Source: Sipunculus nudus
Taxonomy: Eukaryota > Annelida > Sipuncula > Golfingiida > Sipunculidae
Length of the DNA stretch: 64,000 nt
NCBI GenBank assembly: GCA_026874595.1
Contig: CM049309.1
Span: 8,209,076-8,273,075 of the forward strand
Direction of reading: 5' to 3'
Part shown: positions 36,819-48,679 of the stretch, one piece after another
Layout: each line of letters begins with the position of its first letter
How positions within the stretch are numbered: position 1 is the stretch's first letter
Translations under genes and position numbers: made by a program
Notes under the pieces: generated by a model
Told to the model about the DNA's origin: nothing
What the model saw: the letters and a program-made list of their open reading frames with translations, nothing else
Databases searched by the model: none

Positions 36819-39131
36819 AAATACAGGTGGCTCCACCAGTCTGCAGAAACTAATAAAAACACTTGAGCTTTTGTATCAATTTTTTCATTATTCTGGAGGG
36901 TACTTTGGAGCCCCATAGCTTGAAGAATATGGGTACCAGAGACCTTATTCCAGGTTTCCAAGGAGACTTTACATGGACCTAACTGGATGTAAAGTGAGAA
37001 GATTCAAGGTCCAGTGTTTACGATTTGTGCCCTGTTAACAGATGACGGCATCTTTTAAGGTCTCAAAATAGAGAACAAAAATTGTTAAAAAATCGAAAAA
37101 ATACAGGTGGCACCACCAGTCTGCAGAAACTGATAAAACACTCCATGATGAATATCCATGCAAAGAATCATGGTGATCAATGCATTAGTTGTTCAGATAC
37201 TTGATCTTTTGTATCAAATTTTTCATTATTCTGGGGGTACTTTGGAGCCTGATAGCTTGAAGAATGTGGTTAACAGAGACCTTATTCCAGGTTTCCAAGG
37301 AGACTTTTATGGACCCCTCTGGATGTAAAGTGAGAAGATTCCATGTCCAGTGGTTATGATTTGTGCCCTGTTAACAGATGACAGTATCTTTGGAGGTCTC
37401 AAAATAGAGAAAAAAAATCATTAAAAAAAAACAAAAAAAATACAGGTGGGACCACCAGTCTGCAGAAACTGATGAAACACTTCATGATCAATATCCATGC
37501 AAAGAATCATGGTGATCTCCGCATAAGTGGATTAGATACTTCAGCTTTTGTATCAAATTGTCCATTATTCTGAGGGATACTTCGGAATCCTATAGCTTGA
37601 AGAATGTGGGTAACAGAGACCTAATTTCAAGTTTCCACAGGCACTTTTCATGGGCCTCCTGGCATGACAAAAAGGTAGATTCTAGGTCCAGATGTTGCAA
37701 TTTGTACCCTGTTTACAGATAACCATATCTTTAAAGGTCTCAAAAAAAGAGATAAAAAATCGTAAAAATTTGAAAAAAATAGAGGTGACACACCCAGTCT
37801 GCAGAAACTGATGGAACAGCTCATTATGAATATGACCATCAGTGTTGTAGTTATTGAGATACTGCAGTTTTTGTATCAAATTTTCCATTATTCTTGGGGG
37901 TATTTTGGAGCCATACAGCTTAAAGAATATGGGTAACAGAGACCTAATTTCAGGTTTCCATGGAGACTTTTCATGGGTCTCCCTGTGTGTAAAGAATGTA
38001 GATTCTAGGTCCAGTTTTTATGATTTGTGCCCTGTTAACAGATGTTCATATCCTTAAAGGTCTCAAAAATAGAGTAAAAAAAATTGTGAAAATTTGAAAA
38101 AATACAGGTGACGCCACCAGTCTGCAGGAACTGATGGAACACTTCTTGATCAATATGTATGCCAAAAATCATGACCATCAGTGTTGTGGTTATTGAGATG
38201 TTGCAGTTTGTTTTTATCAAATTTTCAATTATTCTTGGGGGTAATTTGGAGCCCTCCACAGCTCAAAGTATATGGGTAACAGAGACCTTATTTCAGATTT
38301 CCATGGAGACTTTTCATGGACCTCTCAGTGTGTCAAGAATGAAGATTCTAGGTCCAGTCGTTACGATTTGTAACCTGTTGACAGATAACTACATCCTTAA
38401 AAGTCTCAAAAATAGAGAAAAAAAAATTGTGAAAATTTGATAAAATACAGGTGGCACCACCAATCTGCAGGAACTGATGGAACACCTCTTGATCAAAATG
38501 TATGCAAAAAATCATGACCATCAGTGTTGTAGTTATTGAGATGTTGCAGTTTGTTTTAATCAAATTTTCCATTATTTTGGGGGGTAATTGGGAACTCCCC
38601 ACAGCTCAAAGGATATGGGTAACAGAGACCTTATTTCAGGTTTCCATGGAAACTTTTCATGGACCTCTCAGTGTGTCAAGAATGAAGATTCTAGGTCCAG
38701 TCTTTATGATTTGTGCCCTGTTAACAGCTGTTTACATTTTTAAAGGTCTCAAAAATAGAGAAAATAATTCGTAAAAATTGAAAAATACAGGTGGCACCAC
38801 CAGTCTGCAGAAACTGATGAAACATCTCATGATCAATACATATGTCAAAAATCATGACCATCAGTGATGTAGCTATTGAGATATTGAAGTTTTTGTATGA
38901 AATTTTGGACTTTTCCGGGGGGGTACTTTAGGGCCCCATGGCTCAAAGGATATGGGTAACAGAGACCTAATTTCTGGTTTCCAAAGAGATTTTTCATGGA
39001 CCTCTCAGAATCCCATGTTACAAGGTTCTAGGTCCAGCGGTTACGATTTGTGCCTGGTTAACAGACAGACAGACGGACGACGGACAAAGAGTGATCATTA
39101 TAGCTCAGATGACTTTCAGTCAGCTGAGCTA
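36819..39131 (-). mobile_element. F1-ended element built of about 340-bp units
   Basis: It ends with the F1 signature: GACAGACAGACGGACGACGG microsatellite and the hairpin TAGCTCAG...CTGAGCTA (39101-39131). Its body is unrelated to other F1 copies: seven tandem units starting AGGTGGCRCCACCAGTCTGC at 36825, 37105, 37444, 37783, 38106, 38449 and 38789 (280, 339, 339, 323, 343 and 340 bp). Each contains GATTCTAGGTCCAG, TTTGTGCCCTGTTAACAG and GGTAACAGAGACC. The 60-93 codon frames (for example 38159 and 38502) are the repeat read through. The left F1 terminus is not seen here. Confidence 0.7.
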
Positions 39132-39199
39132 AAAATTTATCATCCACGTACAGTTGTCTTAATATAGCCACAAAGAGTTGAATATCCATGATTGTAACA

Positions 39200-40426
39200 T
39201 TACCTGGTATGATGAATAACTCAAATCATAAATCTAAATTTTTTAAAAGCTTTTAAAAAAACTTTCTTGTCAATATTAACCAAAGATAACCTGAAATCTA
39301 AATGTCTAGTGGCATGATGTAATAGAGGCTGATAAACTGGTGCCAGACTAGATGTAATAGCATCACACAGCTAACATATATGGTAAAATAACTCAATTCA
39401 ATCTCCATAATTCAGCCAAAAATCATTCATGTGGAAACATTAATGACAATTATTATTAGAATTATTGTAGGGATTATTCTTGTAAAATATTTAACAAACT
39501 GGCTTAAGTGGCATCAGTCTGAAAACGTTTCTCATATAGGAAGATACAGCAAACTGGCTATGTTCAGCTTCCCGTAACTCAGCCAAAAAGCACTGAACCA
39601 AAACCATTTTACAAACTTGAATTATCAACATCTGAGGATAATTAATGTGTAAGATTGAAGAATTTGGCCTGGTGGTTATTGAGAAGAAGATCTTTGTAGC
39701 CACTGAGCTAAAATGGGTTGTTATGGCATATGACTAAATTCAGCTTCCCATAACTTAGCCAAAAGTCACTGAACAGAGACCATTTGTACAAACTTCAGAA
39801 AGCACTACCCTAGGATCATTTCTGTGTGATATTAAACATTTTGGCCATATGGTTTCAGAGAAGAAGTGTTTTGTAGCCCTCAGTGTGATACAGGCACTGA
39901 TGACCCTGTACAAAAAAGGCTGATGCAGGTGGCACCACCAATACCTCAATTTCAGATATGACCTATGTGACCAACATTGGCATAAAATTTGGTGATGATA
40001 GCTCCTGCGGTTTTTGAGATTTAAATTTTAATATGCTTTTTTGGACAGTTAACATAGTTCAAACTCCTGTAACTCGGCCAAATATCTCTGAACTGGAAAC
40101 ATTTGTACAAATTTGAGAAAGATTGTTTCAGGGATCATTTCTATGAAATATTGGACAATTTGGCTGGACAGTTTCGGAGAAGAAGATTTTTTATGCTTTT
40201 TTTAGCTTTTTACCTATAATATCTAAGAAAATGCAGTTAAAAAAAAATAAACAAAATCTGATATAGTTTTTAACTATGGATGACTGATTATTTGCAAAAA
40301 AATTGGTGAGGCTAGCTCCTGCCGTTTTTGAGATAGCCATGGTTAACGTACAGACAACACACGACAAACAACACACAACGCATGACGGACGAAGCCGCAC
40401 CATCGCATAAGCTCACAGATTCGCTA
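39200..40426 (-). mobile_element. F2 copy, truncated at its left side
   Basis: It matches 7380-8780 and 12336-12488 closely, including the 176-bp phrase at 39565 and 39741 and GGTGGCACCACC at about 39930. It ends GCATAAGCTCACAGATTCGCTAAAAA. It contains the uninterrupted site where the other F2 received an F1. Confidence 0.7.
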
Positions 40427-40659
40427 AAAAATACTAACACAACCTCTGCTGTGCAGAATCATAACACCACCATATCAACACCGTATCCAATCCGTAGCAG
40501 AATCATGGGTAACCATGAGAAACTGTAGAAACCCCTTGATGCTCCCTGGTGATACTGTATTGCTCGCTGATGCTGCTCCAGTTTACCATAGCCTACAGTG
40601 GTGGTCTGTAAATCATCCGTTTTAATACTGTTCACCCTGAAGCTTTTAGGGTCAGTATT

Positions 40660-40747
40660 TTGTGCCCTGTTAACGGACAGACAGATGGACTGACAATAGA
40701 CAAAGAGCGATCGCTATAGCTCAGATAACTTTAAGTCAGCTGGGCTA
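40660..40747 (-). mobile_element. F1 terminal fragment (340-bp-unit subtype)
   Basis: TTTGTGCCCTGTTAACGG, a short GACAGACAGA tract and CTATAGCTCAG...AGTCAGCTGGGCTA: the terminal part of the F1 subtype seen at 39131, with one substitution in the hairpin arm. Confidence 0.7.
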
Positions 40748-42296
40748 AAAATTATCCTGTAACATATATGTTTAGCTGAATAAAGTTTTCTTGCATATTT
40801 ATAATTGATGCATGGATTCCACTTTATACCTATTTATGTTTTCAAGAATAATTCCATCAGTAACCTTTTCTGTTCTCTGAAACACTTTTTCATACACATG
40901 TATGGAATAAACATCATCCACATACATGTTCAATTTTCTCATATAATTATTGGTTTATTTTGACAAAGTCGTGTGCAATCAAGCTTCCGGTAAAATAATT
41001 GTAAAGGACGAAAGCCAGTACACAATGGAACACACCACCATGAAAGGTCAACACTGAAATATAGTTAACGTTAAATAATAAGCCCTCAGCTCCATATTCA
41101 TCCATCTTGCAAAATACTGCTGCTCTTTTTTATGAAAGACATAGTATTTTTCATACTGTATTTTAACTTGCCCACCTACCAGGCAACACTGACCTTCTGG
41201 ACCCATAACTGGCAGTGTCACAATGTCTGGCACCACAAATCAATAAGAATCACAGCTTGGCCTCTCATCTTTGCATGTGGCCTGTCTGACAGGTATTATG
41301 CCCATTCTGAGTGACCTTCAACATCTTGGGAGCTCACTGGATCATGCTGCAGCTTTCAGAGCCTGCCACCAGCACCACAAATACCCATACACAAAGGGCT
41401 TACTGGCTGCTGCTAATCTCTCACTGAACAATAAAATCAATAGCGCTCCAGTTGTCATTCTTTTTTATACTCCATATTTATCCACCTGGCTTGCTTAGAA
41501 ACACAAGTGAAGCACCACTATCTGTTTAATTAACTGGCTGCCTGCATGTCTTTAACTGGCTGCAATGTATTGAGGCTGTGTAATCATTCTGTGTCTCTGC
41601 ACTGGATCATCTCAATAATGAAAAAAAAATTGTCCTTCCACTTGGAAACAATCATCCAGTCAGGGATTGACAACAAAGATTTCAGGATATCATTCACACA
41701 CACACACACACAGAGCCACCAGATTTAATTTTTCTCTTGCCTAGATATAAAGTAAGGCTTGTGATATGACCAAAAGTAAGGCAAGGATACACCCTATACA
41801 CAGCACTTTATATTTGAAATATTTTATTTTGGTTTGATTTCCGGGGTTTGACCACCAGACGGCAGTGAATGAGTGAGTTGTTGGACAATTTGTAACACAG
41901 TCTGTCAATGGCTTGTTTGTATGACTTAAGCCCCAGATTCAACAGTATTTCCCTGGAATTTTGTGTTGATAATGCCAAGTGTATTGAGGGTATTAGATCG
42001 GCTGCAAGTGACATATGCATGATGCATTTCAGTGCACATTGGCCTCATCATCCGCTGCCCCTCCATAGAAAACTGACAGTTTTGAAGATTTAAAACAAAT
42101 ACCAGCTTGCAGAATTTAGGTTACTGTGACCTAAAAAAGTTAAAATTTTCTGGGGCAAATTGTTATGATTTGTGCCCAGCTAACAAGATATATCTAAAAA
42201 TAAATTCCCAGATAACTTGCTCTTTAATCTATTTAATCTATGCAGTGTAAAATAACACTTGGTATGCATGATTTAAGTATTTCCTTCTCTACTCTT
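40748..42296. other. Low-repeat DNA, no supported gene
   Basis: About 1.5 kb. Overlapping 60-75 codon frames (41132, 41271, 41546, 41908) show no known domains. A short (AC)n stretch lies at about 41693-41711. Confidence 0.45.
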
Positions 42297-42345
42297 TTAG
42301 CTCAGCTGGCAGAAAGCCAACTGAGCAAGCATGCCCCCTGTTACA
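42297..42345 (+). mobile_element. F1-like 5' end in plus orientation
   Basis: TTTTAGCTCAGCTGGC-AGAAA-GCCAACTGAGC matches the F1 5' end TTTTTAGCTCAGCTGAC...TCTGAGCT and keeps its hairpin (42300-42326), but on the opposite strand from every other F1 here. The other end was not located. The first bases also fit a tRNA A box, but no B box follows. Confidence 0.45.
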
Positions 42346-43869
42346 TGTGTGCCTATCAATTTGTCCCATTAAAAGAAAATTAAAACAATCTATTCCATGG
42401 GTGTTGAATGCTTTGTAGAAGTGGGGTGGACAAAACCTTTACAAAGCTTGAAACATTGCAAGTGCTATAGGCATATATTGCCTGATGATCGCAGCAGGAT
42501 CATCATCTACTGGGTGCATGATACTCAAAGAGTAGCAACTCATTATGTCAGGAATGTGTTTATATGTTTCTAATATGCTCCAATTATGTTAAGCACTTTT
42601 ACGTGATTTTTTGGACAAAATAACTTAAAAATGTGCTATTTCACAAGAATTTCAGAGAGGACTTTGATACACTTGTGAGTTTGGAATCGCAAACTTGAAG
42701 CAAGTCTGTTTTGTGTACATTTATCAAGAAAGGCCATGAGCGTACTTTGTGTATGTAACACTGATACAATCTGGACTGACACATGATACACAAAGAAGTA
42801 TTCAATATCTGTCAAAGATATAAACAGGCAGAAAAAGTGGATGTAAATTTACTGGGTTTCACTACGTCAACACAAAGATAAAGTCTGACTCATTACTTTT
42901 ATCAAGTCTGTTCTATTTTCAGTATTTCATAACAAGAATAAGTCTTTGCCATGTCCTTAACGTATCTCAAGAAAAAATACAACATAAACATCAACCTCAC
43001 ACGAACACCAAGATGCCTGAACAACTCTGCCAAGATAAGATGTTAATTAATATTAATAGAAGAATAATGATCAAAAACACAACTATCAACATAAAACCTA
43101 TTTCCACGAATATTAGTACCAACCACAGTTGAGACTACAGCAGGGCACAGTAGTGCACAAAAGGTAAAACAAGCTCTGCTGTTGACAGAGCAAAAGTGGC
43201 CACAGAGCAAGCATTTTGAAATAACAAACAGGCCTGGGGTTAAACCAAATAACTGATAAACTAAGAGAAAAAGAGACCACCTAGACCCAGAAGGCTGACA
43301 GAGAAATGACTGACAGGACGATAAAAATACAAGTAATTTCTAATCCCATGTGTAGCTACTTTATTTTTTTTTAAAAGGATAAGTCCATGCTTTATTGGTG
43401 GCACTGTGTAAACTGAATGAGGATGAATGTTACCTTATGATACAAGTGATAAAGTTTTACCTACATAGGGCAAGGTATAATCCAGAAGTCAAACTAAGTC
43501 ACTAAGACATGACAGCAAATCTCTAAAATTCCTTTGTGCGGTTTGAATGGAGGAAATTGAGTCTTCAAATACACCAACAGCTTTACCCTGAGTCAATTTA
43601 CCACAAGTCTGACATTCTATTATAGATCATATTGGCTGACTACATAATTTTCCATGCAAAACTATCCTGGCACATTGAATTATTATTCCAATTTCACTTG
43701 TTTTATATGTTGTGATGGTTCTGTATGTGAGTAAACTCACTCTACCTGTGTCTGTTTACCATTTTAAGACTGATCTTTACATGTCCAACAACTCCCACAA
43801 AGGGGAAGAAAAATGATAGAAGAAACTTAAAAGGAATCTTGGAAAACATGATTTGTGAAGCTGAACTGT
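42346..43869. other. Low-repeat DNA, no gene
   Basis: About 1.5 kb of AT-rich sequence. No frame of 60 codons and no recognised repeat up to the F3 remnant. Confidence 0.5.
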
Positions 43870-44655
43870 TCTCAGAGATAATGCTGGATGTCTGCAGACT
43901 GAACGTAAAAGTATATGGCGCCATCTGCAACAAAATCAAAAAAGCTATCCAAGATTTATATACACTGCAAAATTTTAGGCATAGAAGTCAAACCACTGCC
44001 GAGATATGAGTGATTTTATCCCACAGCAAACAAACAGATGGATGCTGTGCAGAAATGGTTGCAGGTGGTACACTAGTTTTGCCTATAATAAAGAGCTATG
44101 TGAGATCTATACTCACGCAAAATTTCAGGAGGATATGTCAAGCCAGTCCTTAGATATAAGCTTTGATGTCTGCAGCCTGAATGGGAAAGTAGATGGCACC
44201 ACCTGCCACAAAATCGGGAAACCTATCCAGGATGAATACACATGAAAAATTTCAGATAGATTAGCCCATTCTTTTCAGAGATATGAGTTATTTTATCCCA
44301 AGGCAGATGAACAGATTGACACTGTGCAAAAATGGTTGCTGTTGACGCCATTTTTTATGTATGTTATAAAGCTATCCAAGGGCTACATTTGTGCGAAATT
44401 TTTTTCCTGATTGGTCAAATGAGTCCGAAGATATGTGGGTTAATGTGTCAAAATAGACGAACAGATGGATGCACAGGAGAGAGGAAAGGTCAGAGGTCAA
44501 CGCAAAATATTTTGGCACCAGTTCACGTGACCCGATAATCATGTAAAGTTTCAGAAAATCTTTCCAGTGGTGTCAGAGTTCTATTCCGGAAACAAATGTA
44601 TCGGTGGTGGTTGCGGCAGCGGAACCCAATCAAAATCATAGTAATCGCAAAAGGT
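43870..44655 (-). mobile_element. F3 remnant, inverted and decayed
   Basis: Diverged F3 units (GGATGTCTGCAG, TATGGCGCCATCTG, GGTGGTACACTAG) followed by the F3 5' region (GGAAAGGTCAGAGGTCAACG, CATAGTAATCGCAAAA). The exact 5' terminus is destroyed at about 44655. Confidence 0.6.
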
Positions 44656-45756
44656 TGGGTTCTTTGGTCTGTCATCTTTCCATCCAGCCACCCATTAGAA
44701 AATTGTGCACACATTGACATGTTGGACCTTGCAAAATTTGCAACTTAATTAATGTTTAGGGAGGAAGGCCATTTTGAAAGTATTTGCACTGGTATTCATA
44801 TACTTTCATTTTTACCATTTGCAAAGTATTCACACCATGTCTGGTATTATTCAGTTTTCACCAAACAATGATGTTGAGAATCCAGAATATACAAAATTCA
44901 CACATTTAAATAATGATCATAAGTACCTTGTTTTATGGCTTTTATTTATATTAAAAAAAAATAAATGTTATATATTCATTTTGGACTAATTTCACATCAA
45001 TGTACACACTAGACAGAACAGGAATCTAGATTAATATTATCAACTGCATCTTTGTCTATAATTAATTTCCTTCAAATGATCCCTAATGAATAATATGATT
45101 TATATTTTATTTTTTTATCATTAAAATTGAACTGAAAAATACCAAAGGTGACTGCATGGTGTTACTTGGAATACGTGACATTCTATCCATCTATACAAGA
45201 TTCTTGTATCATCAGTAACTGCCAGTTAATTTCCTGTTATTATCAACTAAAAAATTTCCTTTTTTAATTTTTCTTAAATTTGTTTTAAAAAAACAATAAA
45301 AATTTGTTAATTTATTGTTTATTGTTATGTTGTTCGTTAAAACTACTACATTAGTTGGATTGGACACCTGGATCAACTGTGGCTGGCTATAAGCTGCCTG
45401 GCTGCCCCAGTGTATGCCTCACCTCAAGCGTGCATAATTAGCTAAAAGTTCGACAAGGTAAACATACAGGTGACTCAAGCGGGGGCTGGGGAGAGCCAAG
45501 GTCTGACATGGTCTCATAAAAACATTAATAGAAGCTACAATTTTGGGTCAATTTCTTTCAGCTTTATAAACTAAAAAGCGGAAATCCTTCTGTGTGCATG
45601 ATATGAAAATTATATCAACAGTGCTCACAGGAAACAAACGTGCCATGGTCAAAGTTGGGCAAAATTTAAGGTACTAATTTTATATTTATACTAATAACTT
45701 ATAAAATTTGAAAAATTCAGAACTAATTTTGGGTATTCATTTGAATCTTGATTAAA

Positions 45757-47706
45757 CTAGATATTTCTTGGCACGGCAGGTGCCATAGTATCCCCAGACA
45801 ATTAATCCCCCCCCCCCCCTTTAAGAATAGGCCCCCCATCTTCAGCAACAATTAATATCAGACCACACTCATAGAAAAGGTCATTCTCATAGAAAAGGTC
45901 ATGATCCAAATTTCAATATACATCATCCCCTAACCCATGTCTATGTATATGCAAGAAATCTGTCCATTAGTTTTTGACTTATAATGCTCACAGTACTGAT
46001 AAATGGCAATGATGGGGTATTAAACGGCACAAAACAAGTAAAAGAATAACAGGTGGCGCCACCTGTTTCCGGTATATGACAATACTTTCCAAGATCTTCG
46101 AACATGTTGATTTTTGGACCAATGCATGCATCCCTTATTGAGATATTAATGATTTTGTGTAATTTTCACCATATATGGCAATTTTTCAAGGTCAAGGCCA
46201 CTCTAATAGGAAAGGTCATGACCCCAATTTATATATACATCATCCCATAACCCATGTCTATGTATATGCATAATATGAAAGAAATCTGTCCATTAGTTTT
46301 TGACTTATAATGCTCACAGGTTATAAATGTACTGTTCAGTGGCAATGATGGGGTATTAAACGGCACGAAATTAAGTAAAAGAATAACAGGTGGCGCCACC
46401 TGTTTCCGGTACATGACATTACTATCCAAGATCTTTGGTCAAGTTGATTTTTGGACCAATGCATGCATCCCTTATTGAGAAATTAATGATTTTGTTTGAT
46501 TTTCACCATATATGGCAATATTCAAGGTCAAGGCCACTCACTGGAAAGGTCATGACCCCTATTCAAATAAACATTATCCTATAACCCATATCCATGTATT
46601 TGCATAATATGAAAGAAATTTGTCTATTAGTTTTTGACTTACAATGCTCACAGTACTGATAAATGGCAATGATGGGGTATTAAACGGCACAAAACAAGTA
46701 AAAGAATAACAGGTGGCGCCACCTGTTTCCGGCACATGACAATACTTTCCAAGATCTTCGAACATGTTGATTTTTGGACCAATGCATGCATCCCTTATTG
46801 AGATATTAATGATTTTGTGTAATTTTCACCATATATGGCAATATTCAAGGTCAAGGCCACTCTAATAGGAAAGGTCATGACCCAAATTTATATATACATC
46901 ATCCCATTACCCATGTCTATGTATATGCATAATATGAAAGAAATCTGTCCATTAGTTTTTGACTTATAATGCTCACAGGTTATAAATGTACTGTTAAGTG
47001 GCAATGATGGGGTATTAAACAGCACGAAAACAAGTAAAAGAATAACAGGTGGCGCCACCTGTTTCCGGTACATGACATTACTATCCAAGATCTTCGGTCA
47101 AGTTGATTTTTGGACCAATGCATGCATCCCTTATTGAGAAATTAATGATTTTGTGTGATTTTCACCATATATGGCAATATTCAAGGTCAAGGCCACTCTC
47201 ATAGGAAAGGTCATGACCCCAATTTAAATAAACATAATCCCATAACCCATATCTATGTATTTGCATAATATGAAAGAAATCTGTCCATTAGTTTTTGACT
47301 TATAATGCTCACAGTACTGTCAAGTAGCAATTTTGGGGATATTAAACGGCATGAAAACAAGTAAAGAATAATAGGTGGCGCCACCAGTTTCTGGAACATG
47401 ACAACCCTATCCATGATCTTCCATCAACTTGATTTTGGGATCAATCCATGCAAGTTTTCTTGAGTTATTTAAGAATTTGTGTGATTTTCCCCAAAATTGA
47501 ACCTATTCAAGGTCAAGGTCACTCTCCTAGTTGAGGTCATGACCTCATTTTAAATAGGCGTCGTCCTTTCACCCATATCTATACATATACCAAGTATGGT
47601 AAAGATCCGTGAAATATTTTTTGAGTTATTGTGTCCAAAAGAAATCTCTGCTGCGGCGCGACCGTGCCTCAACCATTGTATCTCCAGACTATGTCTGGCA
47701 ATACAA
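45757..47706 (-). mobile_element. F4 Helitron-like element inserted in F1
   Basis: On the minus strand it starts TTGTATTGCCAGACA and ends TGTCTGGGGATAC, TAT, hairpin GGCAC-CTGCC-GTGCC, AAGAAATAT, CTAG. The inverted pair matches 11 of 13. Removing 45757-47706 restores GATTAAA-TAATGTT, exactly the sequence at 10013-10026 in the sister F1, so the insertion is clean with no target duplication. A poly-C tract follows the subterminal repeat (about 45809). It is 1950 bp with no coding frame. Confidence 0.9.
45950..47480 (-). repeat. 330-bp tandem array with 660-bp higher order
   Basis: AGGTGGCGCCACC starts at 46051, 46388, 46711, 47047 and 47373 (337, 323, 336 and 326 bp). Units 1 and 3 resemble each other more than unit 2, and units 2 and 4 pair, so the array doubled as a 660-bp block. 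Each unit has TTCAAGGTCAAGGCCACTC and AAAGGTCATGACCC. Confidence 0.85.
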
Positions 47707-48679
47707 TAATGTTACATCCCTGACAAAAAATCTCTAGCTTCAGCAATCCTCTTGTTAAGGGAGTAAATATATTTCTTGATTTTTTACAAAGTGCATTATG
47801 TTTGGGCCCATAACTTAAAACAATTACGCATTACTGACATCATTTCTGGCATGTGCATAGAGAATGTATAGAAAAATATATATATTATATATGAATAAAG
47901 TCAGATCAGTGGTTTTGATATTAGGCAGTCTTGAAGTGTAACAATGGGTTTTTTAATGGAAAAATGAAGTTTTTCATTAATATCTCTAAGGTATTAAGTC
48001 CTAGTGACCAAATTCTTGGCATGGTAGGGGATTTTGAAGACATCTAATTGTTTGCCAAATTTTAGGAACTGAGAGCTGAAGCTGGGGAGCTGAGCTCTTG
48101 CAAACTGCATAACACTAGCTTTATGTAAACAATATGTTACATGGTGCTTGAAAACTTGAATAAAATCTATAGTTTTTGATCAACTGGTTTCAAATTTTTT
48201 AGTGTTAACAGACAAAATGCTCACAAAAACATGCTGTGAAAATTAAATACACAGTACTTACAGGAAAAAAATGTGCCATGGTCAAAGTTAGGCAAAATTT
48301 AAGGTACCAATTATTTATTTTTGTTAATATTTTAAAAAATTAAAAAGATTTTGATCTCATTTTGGGAATACAATTTAATTTTGATTAATAAAAGTTATAT
48401 TACTGAAAATGGATGAGTGGTTTTGATATTAGGCTGTCCTGAAATGTGAAAATAGGTTTTTAATAAAAAATTGAGGTTTTTCCTTAATTTCTCAAAGGAA
48501 CGAAGTTGCAAAGACCCAGTTTTCGGCTTGGTAGGAGATTTGGGGACATCTAACATTATGCCGAATTTTGGATTCCTAGGTCTTACGGTTTCAAACTGTG
48601 CCACATCTATGGACGGACGGACGGACGACGGACAATGGACCACGACTATAGCTCAGATGACTTATAGTCAGTTGAGCTA

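Larger units (their letters stand above)
44771..48679 (-). mobile_element. F1 copy, left-truncated, interrupted by F4
   Basis: It begins at TTTTGAAAGTATTTGCAC, parallel to about 9195, and follows the F1 at 8779-12335 closely. It is interrupted by F4 (45757-47706), resumes with TAATGTTACATCCCTGAC, and ends with GGAC repeats and the hairpin AGTCAGTTGAGCTA at 48679. That end abuts the last codons of the Tigger pseudogene, so F1 may have inserted in the transposase's T run. Confidence 0.75.

Noticed and set aside
42299-42330. tRNA-like A box (TAGCTCAGCTGG)
   Set aside because: No B box at the right distance, and the sequence is better explained as the F1 hairpin end.
44771-48679. Treating F4-flanking sequence as a target duplication
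   Set aside because: Comparison with the sister copy at 10013-10026 shows a clean insertion without duplicated bases.
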